This document shows, piece by piece, positions 20,695 through 28,662 of a stretch of DNA of 28,714 nucleotides. The DNA is from a virus: positions 1-28,714 of IMG/VR virus record IMGVR_UViG_3300036857_000183, one strand, 5' to 3'. Made by a program: the position numbers and the translations under genes. The number at the start of each line of letters is the position of its first letter. The first letter of the stretch is position 1. The notes under the pieces were generated by a model. The model had not been told where the DNA came from. It saw nothing but the letters and a program-made list of their open reading frames with translations, and did not search any database.

Positions 20695-21564
20695 CTAGGC
20701 CGTCCAATCCGCAAACTCAAAAGGCGCCTCGGGACCGCTCACGCCGAGCGGCTGTCCGATGGCCACGCCAACTCGCATGTAGCAGCGCATGGCCGTGAGG
20801 TCCTCTTGGAAGGCGTTGGCGATGATGGCGCCGGTGTTGTCCTGGAGGATGGCGTCCTCGGAGAGGTCGAAGGTGATGTCCTCGCGGACTCCCACAAGCA
20901 ACATCTCCCAATCGCCCACGAGGGCGTCTCCGGCGGTGTCATCCCAATGCCGCATGGTCACGACCGGCCACCCGTAGATGGACGGTGCGGGCGCCTCCGA
21001 GGGCGGCGCCATGATGTCTCGGTAGGCGGCACGGAGAGCCGTGCCGATGGCGGACCCGGCGGCGATGCCGTCCGGCGTTCCGCCCGTTGCCTCAATGGAG
21101 GCGGCGGCGGCGTCGATGGCCTCCAGGGCCGTGGCGCCGCTCTGAGCGGCTCCGGCGAGAGCCTTGATTCCGCCCACCGGGAATCCGGCCGGAGCACCCG
21201 TGCCGAATACCACGGCCTGGTCCAAAGCGTCCGCGATGGCACCGGCCACGATGGGACGCACTTGCTCCCAAATCGGATAGCCCGCGTCATTGATGAAGGC
21301 GTTAGGGATGGCGAGCACGCAAGCCAACTCCTCGGCCGTCACTTGCTGAGCGGTCCACTCGATCTTGGTGGCGGGCTTTCGTCCGCCGTAGCGGGGATTG
21401 ACGAAACCGGCTTGCGGGAGGAAGGACACCACCGGGATGCTCATGAGCCCGGACGGCATCACTAGGTTGCGGCCGAGGGAGAGCACGACGCTCCGCTCCT
21501 GGGCCTGCACCAACATCTCCCGAGCCATCGTGCGGGGGATGAGGTTCTCGTAAACAGTGGCCAA
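20695..21564 (-). CDS. Major capsid protein, HK97 type
   Basis: A 289-residue HK97-fold capsid protein lying between scaffold and connector genes. Visible elements are an N-terminal helix (TVYENLIPRTMAREMLVQAQ), the QERSVVLSLGRNLVMPSG turn, the E-loop region (VVSFLPQAGFVNPRYGGRKP, then TKIEWTAQQVTAEELACVLA), the P-domain helix (AFINDAGYPIWEQVRPIVAG then AIADALDQAVVFGTG) and the late A-domain (DWEMLLVGVREDITFDLSED). The start is a TTG with GAGGAGGT seven bases upstream; no ATG is nearby. A longer frame to 21654 is rejected because the ribosome site fixes the start. There is no separate capsid protease gene. Confidence 0.85.
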   Translation of the reverse strand: MATVYENLIPRTMAREMLVQAQERSVVLSLGRNLVMPSGLMSIPVVSFLPQAGFVNPRYGGRKPATKIEWTAQQVTAEELACVLAIPNAFINDAGYPIWEQVRPIVAGAIADALDQAVVFGTGAPAGFPVGGIKALAGAAQSGATALEAIDAAAASIEATGGTPDGIAAGSAIGTALRAAYRDIMAPPSEAPAPSIYGWPVVTMRHWDDTAGDALVGDWEMLLVGVREDITFDLSEDAILQDNTGAIIANAFQEDLTAMRCYMRVGVAIGQPLGVSGPEAPFEFADWTA

Positions 21565-21636
21565 CGCTCGGACCTCCTCAAGTTCGGAGTGGTCCGGCGT
21601 TGCACCCGTCGCGGCCGGGTATCGGGCTCGGTGGGA

Positions 21637-21687
21637 GTGGCGTCCACGCCACAAGCCACGGCCACCGCCGAGGATACTCCTAGGCGG
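21637..21687 (-). promoter_or_regulatory. Two hairpins in the capsid gene leader
   Basis: In the gap before the capsid gene there is a 7-base perfect stem GTGGCGT/ACGCCAC (21637-21652) and a second stem (CCGCC, one mismatch, AGGA, then loop and partner strand) at 21665-21687. They may stabilise or separate the capsid message after scaffold translation, or act as partial terminators. Confidence 0.4.
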
Positions 21688-21714
21688 CGGCCGTCGCCAA
21701 CTACCGAGCCCGGG

Positions 21715-22272
21715 TCAACGCTTCGCGGCCGAGCGGAGCCAATCGTCCGGGCTCTCCTCGGAGCGAGACGGAGTGCCCGAGCGTGGCCCTTGGCTCACGA
21801 GCTCGCGCCGCCGCTCGCCACCGCTCCCGTTGCCCGAGCCGAGGTAGGACTTGCTCTCCAAAAGCTTGGAGAGCGCCTCGTCTATCTCCGCGTCCGAGGC
21901 GTCCGCGTTGAGCTCGGAGCCGAGGTGGAGGACGGCATCCTCGGGGTCCGCGAGCCGTCCGGCCGCCCGCAGGCGGAGCCGGTTGTGGAGCCGCTCGGTG
22001 GCGTATTCGGCCGTGAGCCGCTCGCGTTCGGTCTCCACCGCCTCGCGGATCGCTTTCTCGGCCTCGGACTCGGACTCCTGCCGTCGCCGCTCGGCCTCCT
22101 CGCGTAGCTCATCCGCGACTTTCTGAGCGGCCCGAAGCTCGCGCCGGGACTTGACGGCCTCGGCCTTGAGTTGGTCAAACCGCTCTTGGGTGAGCTCCTC
22201 CTCGCCACCCGTCTCGGGCGTCTCAGTGGTCTCCTCCGTGCCGGTGTCGAGCTCGGTTTGCTGTTCGCTCAC
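21715..22272 (-). CDS. Capsid scaffolding protein
   Basis: A 185-residue, highly charged, mostly helical protein directly before the capsid gene. An acidic start (TELDTGTEETTETPETGGEE) precedes a long coiled coil (LTQERFDQLKAEAVKSRREL, RAAQKVADELREEAERRRQE, then SEAEKAIREAVE) and a basic C-terminus ending in DDWLRSAAKR, the usual capsid-binding end. It lines the procapsid and leaves or is removed later. GTG start in a GTGA overlap. Confidence 0.85.
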   Translation of the reverse strand: MSEQQTELDTGTEETTETPETGGEEELTQERFDQLKAEAVKSRRELRAAQKVADELREEAERRRQESESEAEKAIREAVETERERLTAEYATERLHNRLRLRAAGRLADPEDAVLHLGSELNADASDAEIDEALSKLLESKSYLGSGNGSGGERRRELVSQGPRSGTPSRSEESPDDWLRSAAKR

Positions 22273-22406
22273 TCCTCCTCCTCGGGCTTGCCGCCCTCGT
22301 AGGGCCGGTCACTCCCGAGATGCTCGGTTGTCCCCGGCTCGGCCGTCTGGTCCCCATCACCCGACTTGGGCTTGGGCTTGCTCGGTGTCTTGGCCTCCTC
22401 CGCCAT
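22269..22406 (-). CDS. 45-residue charged protein before the scaffold
   Basis: Starts MAEEAKTPSKPKPKSGDGDQ and ends KPEEEE. Lys/Pro then Glu-rich and disordered. It has one of the strongest ribosome sites in the window (AGGAGGAGGTGA, a few bases before the ATG), and its stop overlaps the scaffold GTG (GTGA). Translation is therefore likely high and coupled to scaffold synthesis. Function unknown; an internal head peptide is conceivable. Confidence 0.65.
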   Translation of the reverse strand: MAEEAKTPSKPKPKSGDGDQTAEPGTTEHLGSDRPYEGGKPEEEE

Positions 22407-22419
22407 GCGTCACCTCCTC

Positions 22420-23034
22420 CTAGCTCTCAAAGACCGGCGCCACTCCACACTGGTCTCGCTCGTGGAACGGCACCGAGTCCGCTTGGTGGTATCTCCCGCT
22501 TTGGCCGCTACTGCCCTCCGCGCCCGCCACGCTCCGGCACCACTCGCATGGGCTTGAGCTCAGGACCTTGCGCCATCCCTTGATCTTGCGCCCGGAAGCT
22601 CGGGCCGCCTCTTGGAGCCCGCCCCGCTCGGCCACTTGGAGGTCATTGCTCCCTAGCTCCTCGGCGTAGGAGGCGGCCTCCCGCTTGGCCTCGGTTACGT
22701 CCACTCCCTCCCCGAGACGCTTCCACATTCGGAGGACCGGGGAGCGGGCCACGGGTGAGGTCTCGTCCACGAGCACACCGGCAAGCGCCCGCTCGGCGGT
22801 GGGCGCCGCCTTGCCGGGAGCTCGCGGGGCGAGCCTGCCCACGTAAGCCATGCCGAGCGTGGCCGCCTTGTGCTGGCCGCCCGCCACGACGCGGGCCGCC
22901 GCCGGAGCGTAGGCATCCATGGCCGCCTGCTCGCCGGGCTCGGGCAGGGCACCGATGAGAGCCGCGAGCCGTCGTGCCGTCTCGGCCGCGAGTCGCTCTT
23001 GGGCGGTGCGGTGGAGGGTGTCCGTCCGGCTCAC
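22420..23034 (-). CDS. MuF-type head morphogenesis protein
   Basis: A 204-residue protein after the portal. A helical N-terminal region (ERLAAETARRLAALIGALPE) is followed by a C-terminal MuF-like metal-bound fold: SSSPCEWCRSVAG with Cys163 and Cys166, then ADSVPFHERDQCGVAPVF with His191 and Cys196. These are the SPP1 gp7/Mu gpF family residues; members bind portal and DNA and are carried in the head. The GTG start overlaps the portal stop (GTGA). Confidence 0.85.
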   Translation of the reverse strand: MSRTDTLHRTAQERLAAETARRLAALIGALPEPGEQAAMDAYAPAAARVVAGGQHKAATLGMAYVGRLAPRAPGKAAPTAERALAGVLVDETSPVARSPVLRMWKRLGEGVDVTEAKREAASYAEELGSNDLQVAERGGLQEAARASGRKIKGWRKVLSSSPCEWCRSVAGAEGSSGQSGRYHQADSVPFHERDQCGVAPVFES

Positions 23035-24464
23035 GGGTTAGGCACCGATGGCGTGGGCGGCGGCGGGAGAGCGGCCCGGGCTAGCTCCTCGGCGGCGGCC
23101 TCAATCGTCCACTCGGCTAGCTGTTGCGGGCTCGCGCCGATGTACTGCCACAAGGCCCGTTGCGGGACTCCGATGGCCTGGAGCTTGACGGCGGCATCCG
23201 CGACTTGAGCCGGGTTCCGCATCTCGGCGTCCTGCCATACCACCTCTAGCTCGCCGGGCTCGGCCTCGCCGGAGAGGCGGAGGCACAAGGCCACCGTTTG
23301 CTCCCACGACTCCCCGAAGCGGCGTTGCCGTTGCTCCACCTTGGCCACGAGCCCGGACTCCGAGGCCACGAGGCTCTCGGCCGAGGGCGGGTTGGCGAGA
23401 TTCTGTTGGAGGAGGTAGTGGCTCGGGACTCGGGAGATGGCCGCGAGGGCGGCAATCTCGGCGTCTATCGCCTCGATGTACTGGCGGAGGTCGGACGCCT
23501 CAAAGGTGCCGAAGCGGCCGTCCGCGTTGGTGTTCACCCATAGCCGGTCAACGGCGGACTTGAAGGGCTCGGTTGGCTGGCCGGTCTCGGGGTCCTTCGG
23601 CACCTTGAGCCCGGTCGCCCACTTCTGCTTGAAGGCGGCCACGTCCGAGGTGAGCATTTTGTCCAGGGTTAGCTTGTCGATTCGGCGGAGGATGGGGATG
23701 CAGTCCTCAAGCTCGGAGACGCCACCGCCGAGCACGGTCGCCCGGTTCTCGAAGGGCACGACCGGCACCGCTCCGAGCGGGTTGTCCTCGCTCCACTCGT
23801 CGGCGGGCTCCCACGTCACCTCCTCCCACTCGTCGTCCTTGAGGTCCACCGGAAAGCGGCGGGTGCCGTTGCGGTGCCGCTCGGGGAGGACCGTCTCCCA
23901 CCGATAGGTGGCCTCCGGCCGGTAGAGCTCGACGACCCACGTCACTCCGGCCCAATCCTCGGGGTAGAGCTTGAGAGCGGCGGACACGGTGCGCCGGTCG
24001 CCGGGGAGTGGCTCGTGGGTCACCTCAAAGGTGGACTCGACGGCCGCGATTCCGTCCGAGCTCACCGAGACGTAGCCCACGCCGGTGATGAGCGCCTCGG
24101 TGTAGACGAGCCACTCATCGGCGTTGAGCGTGGAGGCGTTGAAGGCGTCCCATGCGGCGTCCGAGGTGGCCACGCCATCGGCGGCGTTGAAGCCCTGCAC
24201 GTGGAGCCGCTCGGCGATGGTGTCCACCACGAGCCGAGCCCATGGCGTCCGGGCAAGCTCTAGCAGGAGCTCGTAGTCGCGCCGGTACTTGCCGGTCACC
24301 TCGGGATACGGTTGGTGCCCGTGGTACCACTCCCATAGCAGGAGCGAGTGGCGCCGCTGGCGGCCGAGCTTGCGAAGGAGCCGGTCTCGCTGGACGCTTA
24401 GCTCTAGGAGGAGCTCTTCCTCGGCTGAGAGTTGCGGCTCGGCGACCGGCAAGAGTGGACTCAT
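23031..24464 (-). CDS. Portal protein, SPP1 gp6 family
   Basis: A 477-residue portal (Phage_prot_Gp6 family): the 12-fold ring for DNA entry and exit at one capsid vertex. Seen: LWEWYHGHQPYPEVTGKYRR, LARTPWARLVVDTIAERLHV then QGF, the central YVSVSSDG strand, crown and stem helices (LEDCIPILRRIDKLTLDKML then SDVAAFKQKWATGL), and the clip LRQYIEAIDAEIAALAAISR with VPSHYLLQQ. ATG overlaps the previous stop (ATGA). Confidence 0.9.
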   Translation of the reverse strand: MSPLLPVAEPQLSAEEELLLELSVQRDRLLRKLGRQRRHSLLLWEWYHGHQPYPEVTGKYRRDYELLLELARTPWARLVVDTIAERLHVQGFNAADGVATSDAAWDAFNASTLNADEWLVYTEALITGVGYVSVSSDGIAAVESTFEVTHEPLPGDRRTVSAALKLYPEDWAGVTWVVELYRPEATYRWETVLPERHRNGTRRFPVDLKDDEWEEVTWEPADEWSEDNPLGAVPVVPFENRATVLGGGVSELEDCIPILRRIDKLTLDKMLTSDVAAFKQKWATGLKVPKDPETGQPTEPFKSAVDRLWVNTNADGRFGTFEASDLRQYIEAIDAEIAALAAISRVPSHYLLQQNLANPPSAESLVASESGLVAKVEQRQRRFGESWEQTVALCLRLSGEAEPGELEVVWQDAEMRNPAQVADAAVKLQAIGVPQRALWQYIGASPQQLAEWTIEAAAEELARAALPPPPTPSVPNP

Positions 24465-24619
24465 CGACTCTCTCCTCTCTCCTCGCGGAGGAATCCGCGC
24501 ACGAGGTCAAGTAGCTCGATGAGCGCAAGGCGGAGCCGCACCTCCACCGAGAGCCTCGCGTCCGAGCCCTCGTCATTGGCCCAATCCGCCGGGCCTTGCG
24601 GATGCTCGTGCTCACTCAC
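24461..24619 (-). CDS. 52-residue protein between endolysin and portal
   Basis: Reads MSEHEHPQGPADWANDEGSD then ARLSVEVRLRLALIELLDLV and RGFLREERGESR. An acidic head precedes one amphipathic helix (VEVRLRLALIELLDLVRGFL) and a charged tail. GTG start overlaps the endolysin stop by eight bases and its stop overlaps the portal (ATGA). The helix is amphipathic rather than a membrane span. It could be a portal-side accessory, or a lysis accessory given its neighbour. Confidence 0.6.
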   Translation of the reverse strand: MSEHEHPQGPADWANDEGSDARLSVEVRLRLALIELLDLVRGFLREERGESR

Positions 24620-25820
24620 CGGGGAACCTCACGCGGGCGTAGCCGCGCACCTCGGACGGGTAGCGCGTTCGCTTGTAAGCGCCGCCGCCGTTCGACTGAG
24701 AGCCCGAGGTGCCGGGAGAGGTGTTGCCGCCGTAGGTCAGTGTGTTCGATCCCGAGAAGCCGCGGACCGTCTCCACGTGGACGCCATAGCCGCCGATGAC
24801 CACGAGGTCTCCGGGCTTGACCTTGGAGCGGTCGGTCGTCCATCCCTTGAAGCACCCGGCGCCCTTGCGGGCGTAGTCCTCGATGCTCGCCACCGAGGCC
24901 ATCCACGAGCCGAGCCCGGCCACGTTTCCGGCCTGGAGCCCGTAGAAGCACCAACACCCGCACCACGGTTGCCCGATGAGCCACGAGTCGCCATCGGCCG
25001 TGTGCACCTCGGCGGTGCGGATGCCGTCCGAGCGGTTGTCAGTGTTGGAGCCCGCCGGTTGCTCGGTGTAGCCCACCCGCTTCTCGTGATGGTCCATCAC
25101 CGCGTCCCGGCCACCGCCCGAGCCCGGCACCTCGGCGCCCTTGTAGAGCTCGATCGAGCGAGCGTCCCAAGCCCACTCGTGCTTGCCCTCGGCCTTGGCC
25201 TGGAGCAAGGCGGAGTGGGTGCTCTTGCCGTAGTGGCCTTGCGGCGGACTCCCGCCCGAGCCCTTGATTCCCACCGCGTATTGGAACGCTCGGCACCCGG
25301 TCTCGGCTTGCTCCCCGTACACGTTGGTGAAGTCCTGCCACCCGATGAAGCCCGCTCGGGAGAGCACCCGCTTGACCGCGAGGCAATCATCTCCACTCAT
25401 GGGGTAGCGGTGCTCCGGGTCGTAGCCCGGTCCCCATAGGTCACGCTTGAAGGCGAACGAGGGCGGCTCTCCCGGCACCTCTCCCTCGTAGAGCTCGGTC
25501 GAGTAGGCGTCCCACGCGGGCTCGCCGGTGTGACCGGCTCGCTCGGCCTCGCGGAGTGCCTCGTGGGTGCTCTTGCCGTAGTGGCCTTGCGGAGCCCCGC
25601 CGTCTCCGCCGGTGATGCCCACCGATTGCTGAAACGCCTTGCAAGCCGTCTCCGTGTCCTTGCCGTAGACGTTGGTGAAGTCCGTCCACGGCAGGAATCC
25701 GGCCCGCGAGAGCACCCGCTTGACGGCAAGGCAATCGTCGCCGCTCATGGGGTAGCGGTCGTGAGGATCGTAGGCCGGTCCCCACAAGTCCCGATAGAAG
25801 GGCGGGCCGGTCTTACTCAC
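24612..25820 (-). CDS. Endolysin: two peptidoglycan-binding repeats plus CHAP-like amidase/peptidase
   Basis: A 402-residue endolysin. Two near-identical cell-wall modules (about 8-112 and 124-228) each run DLWGPxYDP, YPMSGDDCLAVKRVLSRAGF, FTNVYG, AFQ, GHYGKSTH, a PG_binding_1-like pattern. The C-terminal catalytic part (about 240-402) is CHAP/NlpC-like: GQPWCGCWCFYGL with Cys287 as likely nucleophile, GYGVHVETV with His348 and YGGNTS (363-368). It cuts peptide or amide bonds in peptidoglycan. There is no signal peptide, so a holin is needed. The GTG start overlaps the previous gene (GTGA); the frame is open to 26177, but that part is the shadow of the basic gene. Its place between terminase and portal is unusual. 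Confidence 0.88.
   Translation of the reverse strand: MSKTGPPFYRDLWGPAYDPHDRYPMSGDDCLAVKRVLSRAGFLPWTDFTNVYGKDTETACKAFQQSVGITGGDGGAPQGHYGKSTHEALREAERAGHTGEPAWDAYSTELYEGEVPGEPPSFAFKRDLWGPGYDPEHRYPMSGDDCLAVKRVLSRAGFIGWQDFTNVYGEQAETGCRAFQYAVGIKGSGGSPPQGHYGKSTHSALLQAKAEGKHEWAWDARSIELYKGAEVPGSGGGRDAVMDHHEKRVGYTEQPAGSNTDNRSDGIRTAEVHTADGDSWLIGQPWCGCWCFYGLQAGNVAGLGSWMASVASIEDYARKGAGCFKGWTTDRSKVKPGDLVVIGGYGVHVETVRGFSGSNTLTYGGNTSPGTSGSQSNGGGAYKRTRYPSEVRGYARVRFPGE
25105..25799 (-). repeat. Tandem 348-bp duplication in the endolysin
   Basis: Two in-frame copies, 116 codons apart, encode the cell-wall modules (FYRDLWGPAYDP and FKRDLWGPGYDP). They keep long identical DNA stretches (such as the codons for YPMSGDDCLAVKRVLSRAGF), so the duplication is probably fairly recent and could recombine. 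Confidence 0.8.
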
Positions 25821-26110
25821 CGCTTGCTCCTCCGCGAGCTCCGCCGTCGCTTGCCGCCGCCCTTGCCTTTGCGGTAGCCCGGCCGGGTCACGGTGCCCCG
25901 CTTGCGGCCGACTGTCGCCACCGTGTTGCCCCACTTCCGCCGGACCGCTCGGGCCACGTGGGTGTAGCTCCCCGAGGTGCCGGACTGAGCCGCCCGAGCA
26001 AGAGCGTTGCGAGCTCGCTTCGGGGTGTCTATCGGGTAGCGGCGGCTCCTCGGATAGGCGAAGGCCGAGGGCGGGAGCTTTCGGCGGCGGGCGGCTCGGA
26101 GCGGTGCCAT
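25817..26110 (-). CDS. Small basic head-region protein
   Basis: A 97-residue protein with very high Arg/Lys. The first half has LPPSAFAYPRSRRYPIDTPK followed by RARNALARAAQ, close to a recurring motif of small phage and prophage structural proteins (FAxPxxRxYPI..ARAAL). The end (KGKGGGKRRRSSRRSKR) is a basic tail suited to DNA. ATG start; its 70-base leader carries copy 2 of the 25-bp element. A role in DNA condensation or capsid decoration is inferred. Confidence 0.7.
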   Translation of the reverse strand: MAPLRAARRRKLPPSAFAYPRSRRYPIDTPKRARNALARAAQSGTSGSYTHVARAVRRKWGNTVATVGRKRGTVTRPGYRKGKGGGKRRRSSRRSKR

Positions 26111-26135
26111 TAGGCGGACTACCGAGAGGATAGGC

Positions 26136-26160
26136 GGCAGGATTCTGCACGTCCACCCCG
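26136..26160 (-). repeat. 25-bp element, copy 2 (before the basic protein)
   Basis: Minus strand CGGGGTGGACGTGCA, three bases, TCCTGCC. 22 of 25 bases match the copy at 28030-28054. It lies in the 70-base gap between the terminase and basic-protein genes, about 26 bases before the ATG. Confidence 0.7.
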
Positions 26161-26180
26161 GTTAGCGAAGGCGTCACTCG

Positions 26181-27647
26181 CTAAAACGTGAAGAGCTCGC
26201 CGACTTCCTCGGGCTCCTCGCCCGAGGCGAGGGCGTCGGCTCGGGCCTCGTAGGCGAGGACGGCGGCCACGGCGGCGTCTATCCGGTCCGGTGAGCCTTG
26301 GTAGTTCTTGCGGAGCCAGTACCCGCCCCGGGCCTCTCGGACTTGGGCGTTGAGCACGTGCCGAGTAAGCGTGGCGTCGGCCGGATGCTTGACCCGCCCG
26401 GCGATGACATCGGTGCGGAATCGCTCGGTGGCCGCCATCATCCGCGTCCGGTTGGTGTTGTAGCGAAGCACCACGTCCCCGTACTCCCGTGCCCACTCGT
26501 CTATCTCGGACTGCCAGAGCGGCGGGTCGAAGTAGCCCCGGCGCACGACGTACCGCTCCATGGCATCGTGGAGGCAGGCATCGACGGCGCCCACCGGCGT
26601 CTCCCAATCGCGGCCGTTGGATGGCGGCTCCCACACCCCGAGCGGAACGAGGAGCCCATCCTCCACCCGGCAGGCGACCAAGGCCGTGGCGTCCCCGAGC
26701 CGGGCACCGTCGAAGCCGAGCGTCACCTCATCTCCGTCCGCGAGCTTGGCCTCAGGCTCGGTGCAGGCGTCCCACTCCTCGCCCGAGACCCACCACTCTT
26801 CGGCGCCGGTCCACACCCCGCAAGCGAAGCGAGCCCATTGCCAAGGGAGCATGGAGGGCGACTCGTGCCGCTCGCGGAGCAACTCCACCGTTTGCCAGGA
26901 GGCCGGATTGACCGTCTTGACCACGGCCATATCGGCGGTGTCATCCTCCTCCTCCAAGGCCCACTCGTGCATCACAAAGCCGCCATCCTCGGAGCGGGCG
27001 TAGAGGTGGCGGCCGTCTCGCACGAGCCCGGGCAGGCGCCGGGCGGCCGTCCGCATTTGCCCGAGCGGCGAGCCCTCGTGGTCACCGGCCACGGAGATGG
27101 TGACCATCTGCCCGCGCCTCGGCCCGAGCCCATCGCGGAACACCCCGTAAAGCTCGGCCGAGGCTTGCCGATGAAGTTCGTCCACGAGCGCAAGCGTGGG
27201 AATCACTCCGTCCGCCGTGTCGGCGTCGGCGGCGAGCACCCGTAGGCGCCCGGCGTCTCGACGGGACCGAATCTCGCGGTAGCCCCGGCGCACGAGCACC
27301 CGCACTTGGAGCCCCTCCGAGCGGCGGACGAATCCGGCGGCTTGGTCGTAGAGGATCGTGGCTTGGTCGCGGGAGGCGGCGCCCACGACGCACTCGGCGT
27401 CCGGCGTCGTGATGAGGTGAAAGAGCCCGAGCGCCGAGAGCAGCGTGGTCTTGCCGTTCTTTTTCGGCAAGAGGATGAGCACCTCCCGAGCCCCGCCGAA
27501 GTAGTCCGCGAGGATCGCCCGTTGGAAGTCCTCTAGGAGAAGCGGCGTCCCCTGCTCAAGCGTGAGCGCCAAGCAGAATCGCTCAAAGGCTTGAAGCTCG
27601 CTAGACGGTGGCGGGTGCCCGAGTGCGGCGCCTGTCGGCAAGCTCAT
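26181..27647 (-). CDS. terL: Terminase large subunit
   Basis: A 488-residue packaging motor. The ATPase domain has a Walker A variant PKKNGKTT (61-68), Walker B TLALVDELH (151-159) and coupling motif MVTISVAGD. The C-terminal nuclease begins near VTLGFDGARLGDATALV (first metal Asp) and continues to MMAATERFRTDVIAGRVKHP and an Asp in DRIDAAVAAVLAYEAR. The start is the ATG at 27647 with GAGG three bases upstream, overlapping the small-subunit 3' end by 47 bases; a TTG 13 codons earlier is possible. The gene ends 20 bases before the 25-bp element. Confidence 0.92.
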   Translation of the reverse strand: MSLPTGAALGHPPPSSELQAFERFCLALTLEQGTPLLLEDFQRAILADYFGGAREVLILLPKKNGKTTLLSALGLFHLITTPDAECVVGAASRDQATILYDQAAGFVRRSEGLQVRVLVRRGYREIRSRRDAGRLRVLAADADTADGVIPTLALVDELHRQASAELYGVFRDGLGPRRGQMVTISVAGDHEGSPLGQMRTAARRLPGLVRDGRHLYARSEDGGFVMHEWALEEEDDTADMAVVKTVNPASWQTVELLRERHESPSMLPWQWARFACGVWTGAEEWWVSGEEWDACTEPEAKLADGDEVTLGFDGARLGDATALVACRVEDGLLVPLGVWEPPSNGRDWETPVGAVDACLHDAMERYVVRRGYFDPPLWQSEIDEWAREYGDVVLRYNTNRTRMMAATERFRTDVIAGRVKHPADATLTRHVLNAQVREARGGYWLRKNYQGSPDRIDAAVAAVLAYEARADALASGEEPEEVGELFTF

Positions 27648-28011
27648 CCACCTCACGGAATGGGTCTCCGCTTGGTGGTGGCTCAACGGCCGGTGGCACC
27701 TCGGCCTCTTCGGGTGGCTTGGTCGGACTCCTCAAGGCGGTGGAGACCTTGCCCCACCGCTCGGGGTGAGCTCGCTCCAGGAACCATGCCGCCGCCCGCC
27801 AGTCCTCGGCCGCCGCCCGGAGGATGGAGTCCACCGCCGTCTCCTCACCGGCGGCAAGCTTGCGGGCGAGCTCGGCGGAGAGCCGGAGCCGGGACTTGGC
27901 CTTGGGCTTGTCCCGCCGTCCGCCGTGGGAGTAGCACTTGCCGTCCGAGAGGACGTAGCCGCCACACGGCTTGCCCTCTAGGTTGGTCTCGGTGCATTGC
28001 ACGTGCTCCAA
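27601..28011 (-). CDS. terS: Terminase small subunit-like protein
   Basis: A 136-residue protein beginning MEHVQCTETNLEGKPCGGYV then LSDGKCYSHGG. The Cys6, Cys16, Cys26 and His29 cluster ending in CxxHGG is the metal-bound N-terminus of many phage small terminases. The middle is helical (SAELARKLAAGEETAVDSIL) and holds AWFLERAHPERWGK, another frequent signature. The TTG (28011) is taken as start, but GTG at 28002 is equally placed; both sit in a 10-bp tandem repeat. It recognises the packaging site and feeds DNA to the large subunit encoded next. Confidence 0.78.
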   Translation of the reverse strand: MEHVQCTETNLEGKPCGGYVLSDGKCYSHGGRRDKPKAKSRLRLSAELARKLAAGEETAVDSILRAAAEDWRAAAWFLERAHPERWGKVSTALRSPTKPPEEAEVPPAVEPPPSGDPFREVDELADRRRTRAPATV

Positions 28012-28021
28012 CGTGCTCCAA
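28001..28021 (-). repeat. 10-bp tandem repeat at the small terminase start
   Basis: ACGTGCTCCA occurs twice directly in tandem on the plus strand (28001-28010 and 28011-28020). On the minus strand each unit supplies TTGGAG, so one copy can be the ribosome site (GGAG) for the start in the other copy. Confidence 0.7.
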
Positions 28022-28026
28022 CGGTA

Positions 28027-28638
28027 CTAGGCAGGAAAGTGCACGTCCACCCCGATGAGTGGCGGGGCTCCGGCCGTCGCTCCCGGAGCCCCACCGCCTG
28101 CACCGAAGAGGTGCCACGCCTCTAAGCACTCGGCCGAGAGACGGTGAAGATCGGGCCGGAGAGGTTTGCGGCTCACTCTGAGCGAGAGAGCAAGCTTGCT
28201 CCCCGCATGAAAGCCCACCTCCCGCAACCACGGAAGCGGCACCACCCACCACGTGTCTATCGGGACGGCATGGCAGAGGAGAAAGTCCGGCTCACTCAAG
28301 GCCAAGCCGCCGTGCTTCCGAGTGCCGTCCGCGAGATACCACGTCCCGCCACCGGCAAAGGTGTAGGTGTTGCCGTTGGGCCACGAGGCACGGCCCGCAC
28401 TCTTGACTTGGACCCGGTGGCGGTAGTCCACCACGAGGTCCACGCCATCATCGTCAACCACCGGCACCGCCACCTTGCGGCCAAGGTCAAGCAAGCGGAG
28501 GATGGCCCGTAGCTCACTGAGCTTGCCTCGGCCAAAAGCGTTGAGCCCGCCGCCGTGACCGTTGCCGTTGGCGTGGGTCTCCGTCTCCGGGAGGTCAAAG
28601 AGCCGGAGCCGGGAGTCCGATGGTTGCGACGGGACCAC
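28027..28638 (-). CDS. PD-(D/E)XK nuclease near the terminase
   Basis: A 203-residue protein with the PD-(D/E)XK core: Glu42 in KLSELRAILRLLDLGRKVAV, Asp67 in DGVDLVVD, then RVQVKSAGR with Gln77 and Lys79, and EPDFLLCHAV. The pattern matches the group I intron-associated PD-(D/E)XK endonucleases and related resolvase-like nucleases. The start is a GTG with no clear ribosome site, and a Gly/Asn-rich lead comes first. The gene is bracketed by a 16-bp inverted repeat (28030-28045 and 28672-28687). It could be a free-standing homing endonuclease, or a packaging nuclease next to terminase. Confidence 0.78.
   Translation of the reverse strand: MVPSQPSDSRLRLFDLPETETHANGNGHGGGLNAFGRGKLSELRAILRLLDLGRKVAVPVVDDDGVDLVVDYRHRVQVKSAGRASWPNGNTYTFAGGGTWYLADGTRKHGGLALSEPDFLLCHAVPIDTWWVVPLPWLREVGFHAGSKLALSLRVSRKPLRPDLHRLSAECLEAWHLFGAGGGAPGATAGAPPLIGVDVHFPA
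28030..28054 (-). repeat. 25-bp element, copy 1 (before the small terminase)
   Basis: Minus strand CGGGGTGGACGTGCA then CTTTCCTGCC. It covers the last codons of the PD-(D/E)XK gene and ends 19 bases before the small terminase start. Its inner 16 bases (28030-28045) are a perfect inverted copy of 28672-28687. Confidence 0.7.
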
Positions 28639-28662
28639 CGGCGGCGGAGTCTAGTTGCTTGG

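Noticed and set aside
25821-26177. N-terminal extension of the endolysin frame
   Set aside because: The extension is low-complexity and overlaps the basic head gene in another frame; the GTGA overlap at 25820 gives a better start.
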